Positions 41,600 to 55,420 are shown, counted from the stretch's first letter. The stretch: DNA of 64,000 nucleotides from Symbiodinium natans (GCA_905221605.1 CAJNDS010001125.1:402606-466605), one strand, 5' to 3'. Notes: generated from the letters alone by a model not told the origin. Translations and numbers: made by a program.

Positions 41600-41935
41600 G
41601 CAGATATGATTCTTTTTGGTCGTAGTCGGATCCCCCAAACTTGTGAGATAGTCCAACGCCTAGGAAAGCTGCCACTTGGGCGGTGCTCGGTCACCTGCCA
41701 TCTGCCGAAATGATGTTCCGAAACAGGACAGGTCTCTGAGGGCGAAGGGTTCCTGGAAAGCATTCCATCTTGAGGACGCTTTCCTGAACCCTTCCGTTTC
41801 ACTCTTCACCCCATAGTCTGCGAGCCACCCCACAACAAGTCAAAACCTTTTCAGCATTGGACTGCGCTGGACTGGCCTTCGGCTGTTCCATGTGGTGGTT
41901 GGCGAGGCTATCCTCATCTTTTATAGCTCTTTGTG

Positions 41936-42081
41936 GTGACGGGCACGAGTCCCTCCGATTTGGTGTACTATTCGGGCCATGATGGCCTGATGCTTAGTGG
42001 CGGCTCCCTCGTGCTACGGTCGCAGCGGCTGTTGAAGAGGCTCGAGGAAGGGTCGCAGGCATCTGGCCAATACCGCCTCAG
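41936..42081 (+). CDS. Candidate exon with a caspase-like YSGH motif, weak
   Basis: Reads TGTSPSDLVYYSGHDGLMLS, then GGSLVLRSQRLLKRLEEGSQ and ASGQYRLR, followed by GTTAAG. In metacaspases the catalytic His lies in a similar hydrophobic-YSGHG motif; here Gly is Asp and no catalytic-Cys block is seen, so this is only a hint. Confidence 0.35.
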
Positions 42082-42347
42082 GTTAAGTTGTGATAGAGAA
42101 GCTAGCTCCACAAGTTCCTCATATGGTCGGGGCAAGCTTGAAGGGGCCTGGTACACCAATCGGGCCTGGCACGATGACAGAGATCAGAACAGAGACCAGC
42201 AGAGATCAGCCTGAGGCTGAACACCTGGCTTCGCGGTGTGCTAGCTATGGGCTCAGGGTTGAAAAAATTACGATTGTTTCCAGGACGACGCGGTGGTCGC
42301 TCCCGAGATTTCTATCCATAGTCATAGTGAGGATTGCTATCTTTCAG

Positions 42348-42472
42348 GGAGTTCGAGGAGCAGCAGTCAACACACGTTTATGACCATTCGACATGTGCCA
42401 GTACTAGTAGGGGTCCAACAGCAAGTGTGACCTTTTGGGACTGTCAAGAAGCAAAACCGTCAAGGAAAGAGG
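42348..42472 (+). CDS. Candidate exon with canonical splice sites
   Basis: CTTTCAG before and GTGAGT after. Reads EFEEQQSTHVYDHSTCASTS, then RGPTASVTFWDCQEAKPSRK. Not recognised. Confidence 0.45.
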
Positions 42473-42511
42473 GTGAGTGCAATCTACTCATAATGTACTC
42501 CTTGGCGCCAG

Positions 42512-42771
42512 CTCTACCTCTGAACTAAAACACCTGCTGGAGATGCACATCAGTGAAGCGCTGTCGTGAGTCTTTGCTTGCTTGTGCGGGACAAGCTCAC
42601 CCGATCAGCTCCTCCACATTCAGACGTTTCGGAAAAATACTCTTAGGCCTTACCAGATCGCCCCCCAAGCTGGAGGGGCTGCCGGGCAGAGCACTATCAT
42701 TGTACATTACATCGGCTGCGATGTTGCTTGGTCAGCAGCAGGCGCTTCCTGGTGTCGTGATGGCTTCGTAA
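42512..42771 (+). CDS. Candidate two-exon C-terminus with a 43-bp intron
   Basis: Exon 42512-42565 reads STSELKHLLEMHISEAL and is followed by GTGAGT. Exon 42609-42771, entered after CGATCAG, continues in phase as SSTFRRFGKILLGLTRSPPK, LEGLPGRALSLYITSAAMLL and GQQQALPGVVMAS, TAG. A competing frame in the second exon is also open. Confidence 0.4.
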
Positions 42772-42897
42772 ACAGATACCATGCCTAGCTCGCTAGCGCT
42801 TGAACACTGCTGCATCGCTGCCATTGCAGACAGCAGACTAGTTCTTAGCACAGGTACTCGCAAAACGAGGCGAAACCAAAACGCATCTGTGCTGCAG

Positions 42898-43064
42898 CGC
42901 GGTGCAGGAGCTTTCTGCCCAGGAGCTTTTGCACATGGAATTGCTTGTTGAGCTCCTCATGTGTCGCAGGCACTCCACTACATCCCTCCGTTCCAAGCTG
43001 AATTCTGAAGATGTTTCCCGCATGTGTCTGTCAAGGCTTCTTTCTCTCAGAGGCTCCCACTAGG
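42898..43064 (+). CDS. Candidate helical exon, unidentified
   Basis: After GTGCTGCAG it reads AVQELSAQELLHMELLVELL, then MCRRHSTTSLRSKLNSEDVS and RMCLSRLLSLRGSH, TAG. Strongly helical and Leu/Glu-rich. Confidence 0.45.
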
Positions 43065-43126
43065 TAGAAAGGAAAAGAAAGGCTCTTCGAATCTCGAATC
43101 GGTGTGTCATGCGGTGTCGCATCCAG

Positions 43127-43260
43127 GTTGGAAGTTTGTCCATCCCCAAGCACCTGAGGCCGGATCTGCGTGTGGAGGAGGCGCAGGCCACGCTCTTGTT
43201 TTACACTCCTCCCCATGTTGGCATCGCCATCTGTACGGTGGCTTTCTCAAAAGACATGGG
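43127..43260 (+). CDS. Candidate exon, unidentified
   Basis: After GCATCCAG it reads VGSLSIPKHLRPDLRVEEAQ, then ATLLFYTPPHVGIAICTVAF and SKDMG, followed by GTATGT. Good splice sites and beta-rich content. Confidence 0.5.
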
Positions 43261-43467
43261 GTATGTAAAGGTGTGGGTGCCTCTACAGAGATGCCTACTA
43301 TCTAGGCCCGCACGGTGAGCATCGTAGCTTGCAAACGTATACGCTTGTTGCACATGTCACATGTTGCTGAACCACACAATGCTTCATCATGTTGTTTCTT
43401 CGACGTGTGAGTGCATGTGTTGACCAGCGCTGGATGAGCTGCACCCGTGGGGCATGCCGCTATCCAG

Positions 43468-43603
43468 ACATGTCAGTCTTCCAGAACCTCGAACTGCAGA
43501 AACCGTCTCACACAAGGATGATCAAGCGCATCCTAGTTGCAACATGCCGCAGCAATTCCTGGCACCGACTATTCAGGACAACGCCTCCGTAACAATCAGC
43601 AGG
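43468..43603 (+). CDS. Candidate exon, unidentified
   Basis: After CTATCCAG it reads HVSLPEPRTAETVSHKDDQA, then HPSCNMPQQFLAPTIQDNAS and VTISR, followed by GTAAGC. Confidence 0.45.
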
Positions 43604-43743
43604 GTAAGCCCGAAGTTGGGCGTATTCAAGGCATGGTTCTGGAGGGTCTCCTTTGGTCGGGGTCCTGAAGGCCTAACCTTAAGAGGCTAAACCCTCAAGC
43701 TGAGTCGAGTAGACGGGGGCCTTTGCGGCGAGCATGTTCCCCA

Positions 43744-43812
43744 AAACCCTAAACCCCAAACCCCAAACCCCCAAAACCCAAACCCTAAACCCCTAAACCC
43801 CTAAACCCCTAA
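43744..43812. repeat. Telomere-like block (CCCTAAA and CCCCTAAA)
   Basis: Nine degenerate units; the last before the gene-free satellite block. Confidence 0.93.
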
Positions 43813-43867
43813 GTACGAAGGACCTTTATGTACTATTTGGCGTGTGGCTTGGCTTCTTCAGGCAGAA

Positions 43868-46240
43868 CTTAGGAATTTAAGGAATTTAAAGAATTTAAGG
43901 AGGCCGGGCCTTAATTTAATTTTTTTTAAATCCTTAAATTCCTAAATTAGGGCTAATTTAGGAATTTAAGGAATTTAAAGAATTTAAAGAGGCCTAAATG
44001 CGTTAAATTCCATAAATTGCTAAATTAGCCCTAATTTAGGAATTTAAGGAATTTAAAGATTTTAAAGAGACCGAAATTCTTAAAATTCCTTAAATTCCTA
44101 AATTAGGGCTAATTTAGGAATTTAAGGAATTTAAAGAATTTAAAGAGGCCGAAATTCTGTAAATTCCTCAAATTCCTAAATTAAATTAAATTGGTTCTGG
44201 GCCGTAATTTAAAATTTTATAAATTCCTTAAATTCCTTAAATTCCTTAAATTCCTAAATTAGGGCTAATTTAGGAATTTAAGGAATTTAAAGAATTTAAA
44301 GAGGCCTAAATTCTTTAGATTCCTTAAATTCCTAAATTAGGGCTATTTTAGGAATTTAAAGAATTTAAAGAGGCCGAAATTCTTTAAATTCCTTAAATTC
44401 CTAAATTAAATTAAATTGGTTCTGGGCCGTAATTTAAAATTTATAAATTCCTTAAATTCCTTAAATTCCTAAATTAGGGCTAATTTAGGAATTTAAGGAA
44501 TTTAAAGAATTTAAAGAGGCCTAAATTCTTTAAATTCCTTAAATTCCTAAATTAGCCCTAATTTAGGAATTTAAGGAATTTAAGGAATTTAAGGAATTTA
44601 ATAAATTTTAAATTAGGACCCAGAACCAATTTAATTTAATTTAGGAATTTAAGGAATTTAAAGAATTTAAAGAGGCCTAAATTCTTTAAATTCCTTAAAT
44701 TCCTAAATTAACCCTAATTTAGGAATTTAAGGAATTTAAAGAATTTGGGCCTCTTTAAATTCTTTAAATTCCTTAAATTCCTAAATTAAATTAAATTGGT
44801 TCTGGGCCGTAATTTAAAACTTTATAAATTCCTTAAATTCCTTAAATTCCTTAAATTCCTAAATTAGGGCTAATTTAGGAATTTAAGGAATTTAAAGAAT
44901 TTAAAGAGGCCTAAATTCTTTAAATTCCTTAAACTCCTAAATTAGCCATAATTTAGGAATTTAAGGAATTTAAGGAATTTAAGGAATTTAAAAAATTTTA
45001 AATTAGGGCCCAGAACCAATTTAATTTAATTTAGGAATTTAAGGAATTTAAAGAATTTAAAGAGGCCTAAATTCTTTAAATTCCTTAAATTCCTAAATTA
45101 ACCCTAATTTAGGAATTTAAGGAATTTAAAGAATTTAAAGAGGCCGAAATTCTTTAAATTCCTTAAATTCCTAAATTAAATTAAATTGGTTCTGGGCCGT
45201 AATTTAAAATTTTATAAATTCCTTAAATTCCTTAAATTCCTAAATTAGGGCTAATTTAGGAATTTAAGGAATTTAAAGAATTTAAAGAGGTTCTGGGCCG
45301 TAATTTAAAATTTTATAAATTCCTTAAATTCCTTAAATTCCTTAAATTCCTAAATTAGGGCTAATTTAGGAATTTCAGGAATTTAAAGAATTTAAAGAGG
45401 CCTAAATTCTTTAAATTCCTTAAATTCCTAAATTAGCCCTAATTTAGGAATTTAAGGAATTTAAGGAATTTAAGGAATTTAAGGAATTTAAAAAAATTTT
45501 TTAGGGCCCAGAACCAATTTAATTTAATTTAGGAATTTAAGGAATTTAAAGAATTTAAAGAGGCCTAAATTCTTTAAATTCCTTAAATTCCTAAATTAGC
45601 CCTAATTTAGGAATTTAAGGAATTTAAGGAATTTAAGGAATTTAAAAAATTTTAAATTAGGGCCCAGAACCAATTTAATTTAATTTAGGAATTTAAGGAA
45701 TTTAAAGAATTAGAAGAGGCCTAAATTGTTTAAATTCCTTAAATTCAGCCCTAATTTAGGAACTTAAGGAATTTAAGGAATTTAAAAAATTTTAAATTAG
45801 GGCCCAGAACCAATTTAATTTAATTTAGAATTTAAGGAATTTAAAGAATTTAAAGAGGCCTAAATTCTTTAAATTCCTTAAATTCCTAAATTAGCCCTAA
45901 TTTAGGAATTTAAGGAATTTAAGGAATTTAAGGAATTTAAAAAATTTTAAATTAGGGCCCAGAACTAATTTAATTTAATTTAGGAATTTAAGGAATTTAA
46001 AGAATTCAAAGAGGCCTAAATTCTTTAAATTCCTTAAATTCCTAAATTAGGGCTAATTTAGGAACTTAAGGAATGTAAAAAAAATTTAAATTAGGGCCCA
46101 GAACCAATTTAATTTAATTTAGGAATTTAAGGAATTTAAAGAATTTAAAGAGGCCTAAATTGTTTAAATTCCTTAAATTCCTAAATTAGGGCTAAGTTAG
46201 GAATTTAAGGAATTTAAGGAGTTTACGGAATTTAAAAATT
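43868..46240. repeat. AT-rich nested palindromic satellite
   Basis: Built from AATTTAAGGAATTTAAAG-type words and their complements. A module of about 80 bp runs from GAGGCC to GAGGCC and is palindromic around TTAGGGCTAA or TTAGCCCTAA. A second module with GGTTCTGGGCC occurs in both orientations. No coding potential. Composition is far more AT-rich than its surroundings. Confidence 0.97.
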
Positions 46241-46386
46241 TTAAATACTTTAAAACACCCTTTAAAGGTTTAAAAGTTTTAACATTTTTAAGGGTTTAAA
46301 ATTTTTACAAGTTTTAGAAGCTTTGGTGGTCTAAGGCGTTTTATAAGTTTTAAACGTTTAAAAGTTTAAATATCATCACATAGGAA

Positions 46387-47192
46387 GAGCAGCCCGATTT
46401 GGCCAAATTTTGCCCGAAAGCTGCCGGGCAAATTTTGGCCAAATCGAGCCGCGCCTTTCTGATTGCATGCAAGGAGCAGCCCGATTTGGCCAAATTTTGC
46501 CCGAAAGCTGCTCGGCAAAATTTGGCCAAATCGAGCCGCGCCTTTCTGATCGCATACAAGGAGCAGCCCGATTTGGCCAAATTTTGCCCGAAAGCTGCCC
46601 GGCAAAATTTGGCCAAATCGAGCCGCGCCTTTCTGATCGCATGCAAGGAGCAGCCCGATTTGGCCAAATTTTGCCCGAAAGCTGCCCGGCAAAATTTGGC
46701 CAAATCGAGCCGCGCCTTTCTGATCGCATACAAGGAGCAGCCCGATTTGGCCAAATTTTGCCCGAAAGCTGCCCGGCAAAATTTGGCCAAATCGAGCCGC
46801 GCCTTTCTGATCGCACACAAAGAGCCCGATTTGGCCAAATTTTGCCCGAAAGCTGCCCGGCAAAATTTGGCCAAATCGAGCCGCGCTTTTCTGATCGCAT
46901 GCAAGGAGCAGCCCGATTTGGCCAAATTTTGCCCGAAAGCTGCCCGGCAAAATTTGGCCAAATCGAGCCGCGCCTTTCTGATCGCATACAAGGAGCAGCC
47001 CGATTTGGCCAAATTTTGCCCGAAAGCTGCTCGGCAAAATTTGGCCAAATCGAGCCGCGCCTTTCTGATCGCACACAAAGAGCCCGATTTAGCCAAATTT
47101 TGCCCGAAAGCTGCCCGGCAAAATTTGGCCAAATCGAGCCGCGCCTTTCTCATCACATACAAAGAGCAGCCCGATTTAACCAAATTTTGCCA
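46387..47192. repeat. 87-bp satellite, nine full units plus a partial
   Basis: Units start at 46387, 46474, 46561, 46648, 46735, 46822, 46906, 46993, 47080 and (partial) 47164. Most are 87 bp; two are 84 bp, lacking CAG. Each typical unit holds a perfect 19-bp inverted repeat (GATTTGGCCAAATTTTGCC and its complement) around a 12-base loop. Five of six frames are open across the array. Confidence 0.97.
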
Positions 47193-47564
47193 AAAGTTTA
47201 AAAGTTTAAATTAAAATTTTGTATTTGGGCCCAGAACGAATTTAATTTAATTTAGGAATCTAAGGAATTTAACGAATCTAAAGATGCCCAAATTCTTTAA
47301 ATTCCTTAACTTCCTAAATTATCCCTAATTTATGAATTCTTTAAATTCCGTAAAATTCTTTAATTTTTAATTGGCCGGCCAATTAAACTTTAAGGATTTT
47401 AAAGAATTTACAAGGCCTAAACATTCTTTAAAACCCTTAAATTTTAATTGGCCGGCCACTTAAATTTTAAGGATTTTAAAGAATGAGCTGGCTGGACGCC
47501 TGCACACGCCACCGCCAATGATTTTTTTAAAATTCTTTCGATTTTTTTTAAAGTATTTATTCAC

Positions 47565-47646
47565 CATCATCCCCCATCATCCCCCATCATCCCCCATCAT
47601 CCCGCATCATCCCCCATCATCCTCATCATACCCCATCATCCCCCAT
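47565..47646. repeat. (CATCATCCCC)n minisatellite
   Basis: Eight or so imperfect 10-bp units. Confidence 0.93.
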
Positions 47647-47706
47647 CATCTTCAGCAGAGAAGCAGGCAAGTTTTTTTAACGATAAAAAGGGGTCCCGGG
47701 GTATCA

Positions 47707-47965
47707 GGGTTTAGGGGGTGGGCGCTTAGGCGCTTAGGAGCTTAGGAGCTTAGGGTTTACGGTTTAGGCGCTTAGGCGCTCAGGAGCTTAAGAGCTTAGG
47801 AGTTGATGGTTTAGGGTTTAGGGTTTAAGGGATTAGGGGGTAGGCGCTAAAGCGCCTAGGCGCTTAGGAGCTTAGGAGCCTAGGTTTTAGGGTTTAAGGT
47901 CTATAAGGGTTTAGGGGGTAGGTGCTTAGGCGCTCAGGACCTTAAGAGCTTAGGAGCCGGGACCC
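47707..47965. repeat. G-strand compound array: TTTAGGG with GCGCTTAGG and AGCTTAGG
   Basis: Degenerate telomere-like units interleaved with 8- to 9-bp CTTAGG variants. Confidence 0.9.
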
Positions 47966-48089
47966 AGGGACCCCCTTTTAAATTTCATGATTTCCTTAAA
48001 GCCCTTAAAATCTTGAAAGCCCGGGCCTTCTAGATTTTGAGGGTTTTAGGGTTTTTTCAAAGTTAAAAGGCGGGGAGGCCCAGCACCTG

Positions 48090-48500
48090 CCCCTTAATCC
48101 TTAAACCCTAAACCCTAAGCTCCTAAGCTCCTAGGCTCCTTAGCGCCTAAGCGCCTACCCCTTAAACCCTTAAACCTTAAACCCTAAGCTCCTTAGCTCC
48201 TAAGCGCCTACCCCCTAGATCCACAAACCCTAAGCTCCAAAGCTCCCTAAGCTCCTCAGCGCCTACCACCTAAACCCTTAAACCCTAAACCCTAAGCTCC
48301 TGAGGTCCTAAGCGCCTAAGCGCCTACCCCTAAATCCTTAAACCCTCCTAAGCTCCTAAGCTCCTCAGCGCCTAAGCGCCTACCCCCCAAACCCATAAAC
48401 CTTAAATCAAACCCTATAAACCCTAAGCTCCTAGGCTCCGAAACCCAGAAACCTAAACCCCTAACTATAAGCTCCCAAGCTCCTCAGCACCTACCCCCCT
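48090..48500. repeat. C-strand compound array: CCCTAAA with CCTAAGCGCC and CCTAAGCTCC
   Basis: The same unit set as 47707-47965 in inverted orientation, separated from it by about 125 bp. Confidence 0.9.
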
Positions 48501-48534
48501 AGGTTTTTAGGATTTTGAGAGATTTGAATATTTG

Positions 48535-48885
48535 AAAGGAGCTTTCGTTTTTGAGGTTGAGGGCACGCTAGGGCTGACAAAAGTCCTTTGCTAGGGGTTA
48601 CAAACAACCCTTTCGCTTAAACGTGTTTACAAAATGCTTTCGTTTTTGAGGATGGGTGCACACCAAGGTTCACAAAGATCCTTTCGTTTTTGAAGTTGAG
48701 GACACACTAGGGTTTACACAACAACTGACGTTTTGACGTTGTAGGCGCACCAGGTTGATAAACAAACCTTTCGCTTTTGATGTCGAGGTCATATCAAGGT
48801 TCAAACCGAGCCTTTCGTTAAACAATGATGGCGCTTTAAGGTTTTGCAAGACAACAGCTTTCGTTAACGTTGTTGCAGTCTTACG
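48535..48885. repeat. Degenerate minisatellite, about 45-65 bp units
   Basis: CCTTTCGTTTTTGAGGTTGA followed by CACACTAGGGTTTACAAA recurs about seven times with increasing divergence. Confidence 0.75.
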
Positions 48886-49180
48886 TTTTCAATCCTTTAA
48901 GATATTTACCAGGCTACAAGAAGAGCATTTTGCAAATAAATAGTATGATTGAGGTCTTAGGTCTCCACTCTAAATGTTAATATTTTGCACTAACCATAAC
49001 CAAAACTGTTTGCATCGTTTTGTTACCGTGATTTTTGCACAATGTTGATATCTTGAGCCTCCTAAATATTATGAAAAAAAAACTCAAGACCTCAATTCGA
49101 CTCTTCAAATCTTTAAATCATGGGCCCTCTAACAGAACACCCTTTAAATAGCTCAGTGTGGTTCTTTTATTCATCGCATC
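48886..49180. other. AT-rich spacer, nothing seen
   Basis: No repeat, exon or motif recognised. Confidence 0.5.
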
Positions 49181-49210
49181 TCTCTCTCTCTCTTTCTCTT
49201 TCACTCTCGC

Positions 49211-49283
<73 letters not shown>

Positions 49284-49400
49284 CTCTTTGTCTCTGCTCC
49301 CTCCTTCCTTCCTTCCTTCCATCATTCCTATCTCTTCTCCTCTTCCTTCTGCTTGTTCTTTCCTCTTTCCCGCCCCTCCCGTTTTCTACTTGCCATTCAA
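49180..49400. repeat. Pyrimidine tract (CT)n
   Basis: CT dinucleotides with TTTC and TTCC interruptions. Confidence 0.95.
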
Positions 49401-50269
49401 CAGGGAATGAAAGAAGAAAGTCAAGGAGAAGAAAGAGAAGGCACTGACAACAGAGGAGCTGGAGTTCTGAAATAGAACCACAGAAAGTCAAGGGTGAGAA
49501 AGAAGAGTGAAGGTACAGACAAGAGAGGGGGAAGAGGAGGAGTTCTGCTTGATCCTTCTCACTACCCTCTACCTACCTACATCTCTCTGTCAATTTTTTC
49601 TCTTGTTGGAAACGGGGGACAGGATCTTCCTTACTGTCGCCTCTCGCAGTCTTCTCTCAAACCCCTGGGAGGCCCTTTCAGGGAGCCCCTCAGGGAAGCC
49701 CCCTTGCGAAAACTGCAGGCCCCTGATGGATATTGAAGGAAGCAGATTCACAGAAGAAGGGAAGGAGAACGACAGATACGGAGCAAGGGATAGAGAAACG
49801 GAAAATGGAGAGAGAAGCAACTGTCCTCTCCAAGCTGTTTTCAGAGTGACCCCAAAGACCGGGGTGGGCGTGAGTTCGCCTTCTTGAAACAAACAAAAGG
49901 CAGGGACCCCTTCTTTCAAAGAATCCGTGTCAGAAGAAAAAAGGATACTGCGATAGTCCCTCATTCGTATTTTAATTCCTCCCAGATGCTTTCGGCTCTT
50001 GTCCTTGATAGATGAGTGGGTCCGTCCTCTTGTTTCGGGGTGGGAGAGTATATTTTCTTAGAATGAGCCCTTCCGTGCATTCTTAAATCAGAGGTAGCCC
50101 GGCCTATGTTGAATACAGATAAGGGCGTTGTCCTGAAAGGCTCTCCTGTTCTAAGGAACACCATGAATGATAGAAGCCTTCATTTGAAAAGGAATCAAAG
50201 AGCCCCTCCAGCATTTCAATAGACGACAGGATTTCGCTGTTATCAGGAATGCTATTGTCTTTAACAAGC

Positions 50270-52790
<2,521 letters not shown>

Positions 52791-52954
52791 AAAAAGTAAT
52801 TAGATGACATCATGCATCCAATGACTGCACTTCACGCTTCTTGGCACCTCCTTGGTGTCCTTTTCGCTGATGTTCGAAAGGATATGAATTTCGTGCAGTG
52901 GAACGAATAGACTAGGGAAGACCAGGGCAAGAAGAGTGGCCTCTTGTTCGCATA

Positions 52955-53110
52955 AACCCTAAGCCTAAACCCTAAACCCCATGATGAAAATCCCGAGCTC
53001 AAGAGGCTAATTAAACCTTAAGCAGACAAACCCTACCCATTCATCTCTAGGTTAACCCGAAAACCGACAACGAACCCTTAAACCCTTAAGTCCTAAGTAC
53101 TAAATGCTAA
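52955..53110. repeat. Sparse telomere-like sequence
   Basis: Scattered CCCTAAA, CCTTAAA and CCCGAAA words, not a clean array. Confidence 0.7.
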
Positions 53111-53283
53111 ACTCAAATCCCTATAAAACATTCGATGCCTCTGCCCAACCCAAACCTGGGCAGGAGAAGTTCAACCACGCCGCCGAGTTTTTTTTTGAAG
53201 GGTTGTTTCTTAAGTTTTTATTCTGTTTAAAATATAAAACAAAAGGGGTTGCCAAATAATACACAAAGGTCCATGCCACACAC

Positions 53284-53392
53284 CCCTAAACCCCGAAACC
53301 CCGAAACCCCGAAACCCCGAAACCCCTAAACCCCGAAACCCCCTAAACCCCGAAACCCCGAAACCCCGAAACCCCTAAACCCCAAACTTGCT
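53284..53392. repeat. Variant block (CCCCGAAA)n
   Basis: About thirteen 8-bp units, mostly CCCCGAAA with some CCCCTAAA. Confidence 0.95.
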
Positions 53393-53594
53393 TCTGTTTG
53401 ACTCAATCTTCGGCCCCCTGAGCTCAACACCCTTTTTGCCTAAACCCTAATCGAAGAAACAGGGGCCTCGTAAGCCCTCCTTGAGCAACGAACTTTGAGG
53501 CGACCGGCGTACTCTTAGCGTTCATGTATGTCTTTGTCGTTTCGAGGCACGTTGCTAGGAGTTTTCATGGCGAAGCGTTGTGCGTGGCGTCGGA

Positions 53595-53697
53595 GGACCT
53601 TCGAGATCGGCACTCCGGCCCGTGAGGCCACCCGTGCCTGGGACATCATGCCGCATGTGGAGCTGCCCGGCGGCAAAGCAAGCATCCTCACAGCGGT
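53595..53697 (+). CDS. Candidate exon, unidentified
   Basis: Reads RTFEIGTPAREATRAWDIMP, then HVELPGGKASILTA, up to the start of an AT-rich microsatellite. Not recognised. Confidence 0.4.
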
Positions 53698-54000
53698 AAT
53701 AATAATAACAATAATAATGTATGAAGAATAATGACAATAATAATGAAACGAATAATATTAATGATAATCTTAAAGAAATAACAGTACCAATAGTGAAAGT
53801 AATTTGATCATAGTAATAGTAGTAATCATCAGAATATAGAATATGAGAAGCAGATGGTACACATCAGCACAGTATTCGTAATGCACACAGACGGCATTTT
53901 AAAAAGAAACTAGTAAATTGCCAACACCACTAGTAGGAATACATTCGAGAGTCGTCAGAAAAGTGCTTATTCGACATACCTACCACCACCACTGCCATTT
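53698..54000. repeat. AT-rich AATAAT-type microsatellite region
   Basis: Imperfect AATAATAAC/ATAATAG units to about 53835, then AT-rich sequence without features. Confidence 0.85.
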
Positions 54001-54264
54001 TTTGTTTTTTTACCTCCCACTACTCTAAACCCTAAAGCCCAGAACCCGTAAAACCCGAAATCCTTAGACCCTACTCCGCAGAAGGGAGGCCCTCCCCCTT
54101 AAGACCCCCAATTCCCTGAACCTTAAAACCCCAAAATTCCTGAACGCCAAAGTCCCCGAACCCGAAGACTCCATCTTCCCAAGCCCTGCACCCGCCAACG
54201 CCTTAAACACCCTCTAGAATCCTTGAATGAAACCCTTGAACCCTGAGGCCCAATATCCTCAACC

Positions 54265-54357
54265 CTAAGCCCTCGACCCGAAACCCTACACCCTAAACCC
54301 TAAACCCTAAACCCTAAACCCTAAACCCTAAACCCTAAACCCTAAACCCTAAACCCT
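54265..54357. repeat. Telomere-like block (CCCTAAA)
   Basis: About ten regular units preceded by degenerate ones and followed by a poly-C run (54365-54383). Confidence 0.95.
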
Positions 54358-54394
54358 GACTCTCCCCCCCCCCCCCCCCCCCCTCCCACGCCCA

Positions 54395-54477
54395 CAAAGG
54401 CTGCTACACGAGAAGCGCCTGTGCCCCTGGTCAGACCGCTTCACCCTCGGTTCCACCAGTAGCCTGGAGGCGCGAGC
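54395..54477 (+). CDS. Micro-exon candidate between telomere-like blocks
   Basis: Reads LLHEKRLCPWSDRFTLGSTS, then SLEARAK; repeat lies within 10 bp on the 3' side and poly-C on the 5' side. Confidence 0.4.
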
Positions 54478-54645
54478 CAAAAACCCTAAAAACCCTAAAA
54501 ACCCTAAGCCCTACATCCCGAAAAGTGTGTAGGGTTTAGAGAAGGTAGGGTTTAGGGAATTTAGGGTTAGGGTTTAGGGTTTAGGGTTTAGGGTTTAGGG
54601 TTTAGGGTTTAGGGTTTAGGGAGTTTAGGGAGTTTAGGGAGTTTC
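54478..54645. repeat. Telomere-like block: CCCTAAAA, then TTTAGGG
   Basis: The strand switches at about 54525, giving a head-to-head pair. Confidence 0.93.
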
Positions 54646-54957
54646 GGTCTCTTTTGGGGGGCTTTGAGGAGTCGTAGGGTTTCGGGTCAGCTTTAGGTCT
54701 GAGGATTCGGGGCTTCAGCGGTTCAGGATGCAGGGGAGAATGATCTTCGAATTGTTACTTAGCACCAGTTGCTTGAAGGTTCATGGGTACTTATAACCCC
54801 ACAATTATAACTGTACTTATAAGCCCCTAAGTCCTCCAGTAGCCTTGCAATGAGAGTTATAGGTGCCCATGGACCGAAAGATTAGGGTGTGCAATGGCAA
54901 GACAATGAGACGCTAGCCTGCGATCGAGTTGTAAACGGGTGCGGAATACAACGGTCC

Positions 54958-54985
54958 TGTTTAGGGTTTAGGGTTTGGGGTTTCG
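54958..54985. repeat. Telomere-like run (TTTAGGG)
   Basis: Three to four units. Confidence 0.9.
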
Positions 54986-55064
54986 GGCCGTTTGGCAGCA
55001 CTGTTGTACATCGGGCCTCAAAGGCAGTTGGTCCTTGCCTGATGGTCATTTTTCTCGTGACGAT

Positions 55065-55172
55065 GTGGGGGTTTCCGAAGATAAGGGACCCCTAGTATAG
55101 ATCCCCGAAATAGTAAGAGTCCCCTTTCATAAGGTACCCCAATAAGGTACCCGCTAATTTCAGAAACTCCCT
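55065..55172. mobile_element. MITE-like element, family member
   Basis: Left GGGGGTTTCCGAAGATAAGG; right GCTAATTTCAGAAACTCCC; internal CCCAATAAGGTACCC. Collinear with the copy at 60984. Confidence 0.65.
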
Positions 55173-55174
55173 GT

Positions 55175-55284
55175 CCCTGAACCCTGAACCCTGAACCCTG
55201 AACCCTGAACCCTGAACCCTGAACCCTGAACCCTGAACCCTGAACCCTGAACCCTGAACCCCAAACCCTAAACCCTAAACCCTG
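55175..55284. repeat. Variant block (CCCTGAA)n
   Basis: About twelve uninterrupted CCCTGAA units, then a few CCCTAAA. It ends at the acceptor of the next exon. Confidence 0.97.
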
Positions 55285-55286
55285 AG

Positions 55287-55420
55287 GAGTGTGCAAACAA
55301 CTGCTTCTGGATGAACTGCAAGTTCTTCGAGTGGCGCCGGGAGTGGCGCCATTGCGTGTGGTGCTTCAACTACAACGAGGATGGCACCGATGTGTCTCTC
55401 GACCGCAGCGGGTCCCTTCA
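55287..55420 (+). CDS. Cysteine-rich micro-exon abutting repeats on both sides
   Basis: Reads ECANNCFWMNCKFFEWRREW, then RHCVWCFNYNEDGTDVSLDR and SGSLH. Five Cys and five Trp in 45 residues suggest a disulphide-rich extracellular module. CCTGAG directly precedes it; no GT follows at the repeat border, so the exon may end at the GTGTCT near 55391 or use another donor. Confidence 0.5.

Noticed and set aside
46387-47192. CRISPR-like regular array
   Set aside because: Units are contiguous with no unique spacers, and the genome is eukaryotic.
46350-47214. Long open frames (230-277 codons) on both strands with 29-residue repeats
   Set aside because: They are the 87-bp satellite read in phase. All frames open together because the unit lacks stops and is a multiple of three. 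No start context or unique sequence supports a protein.
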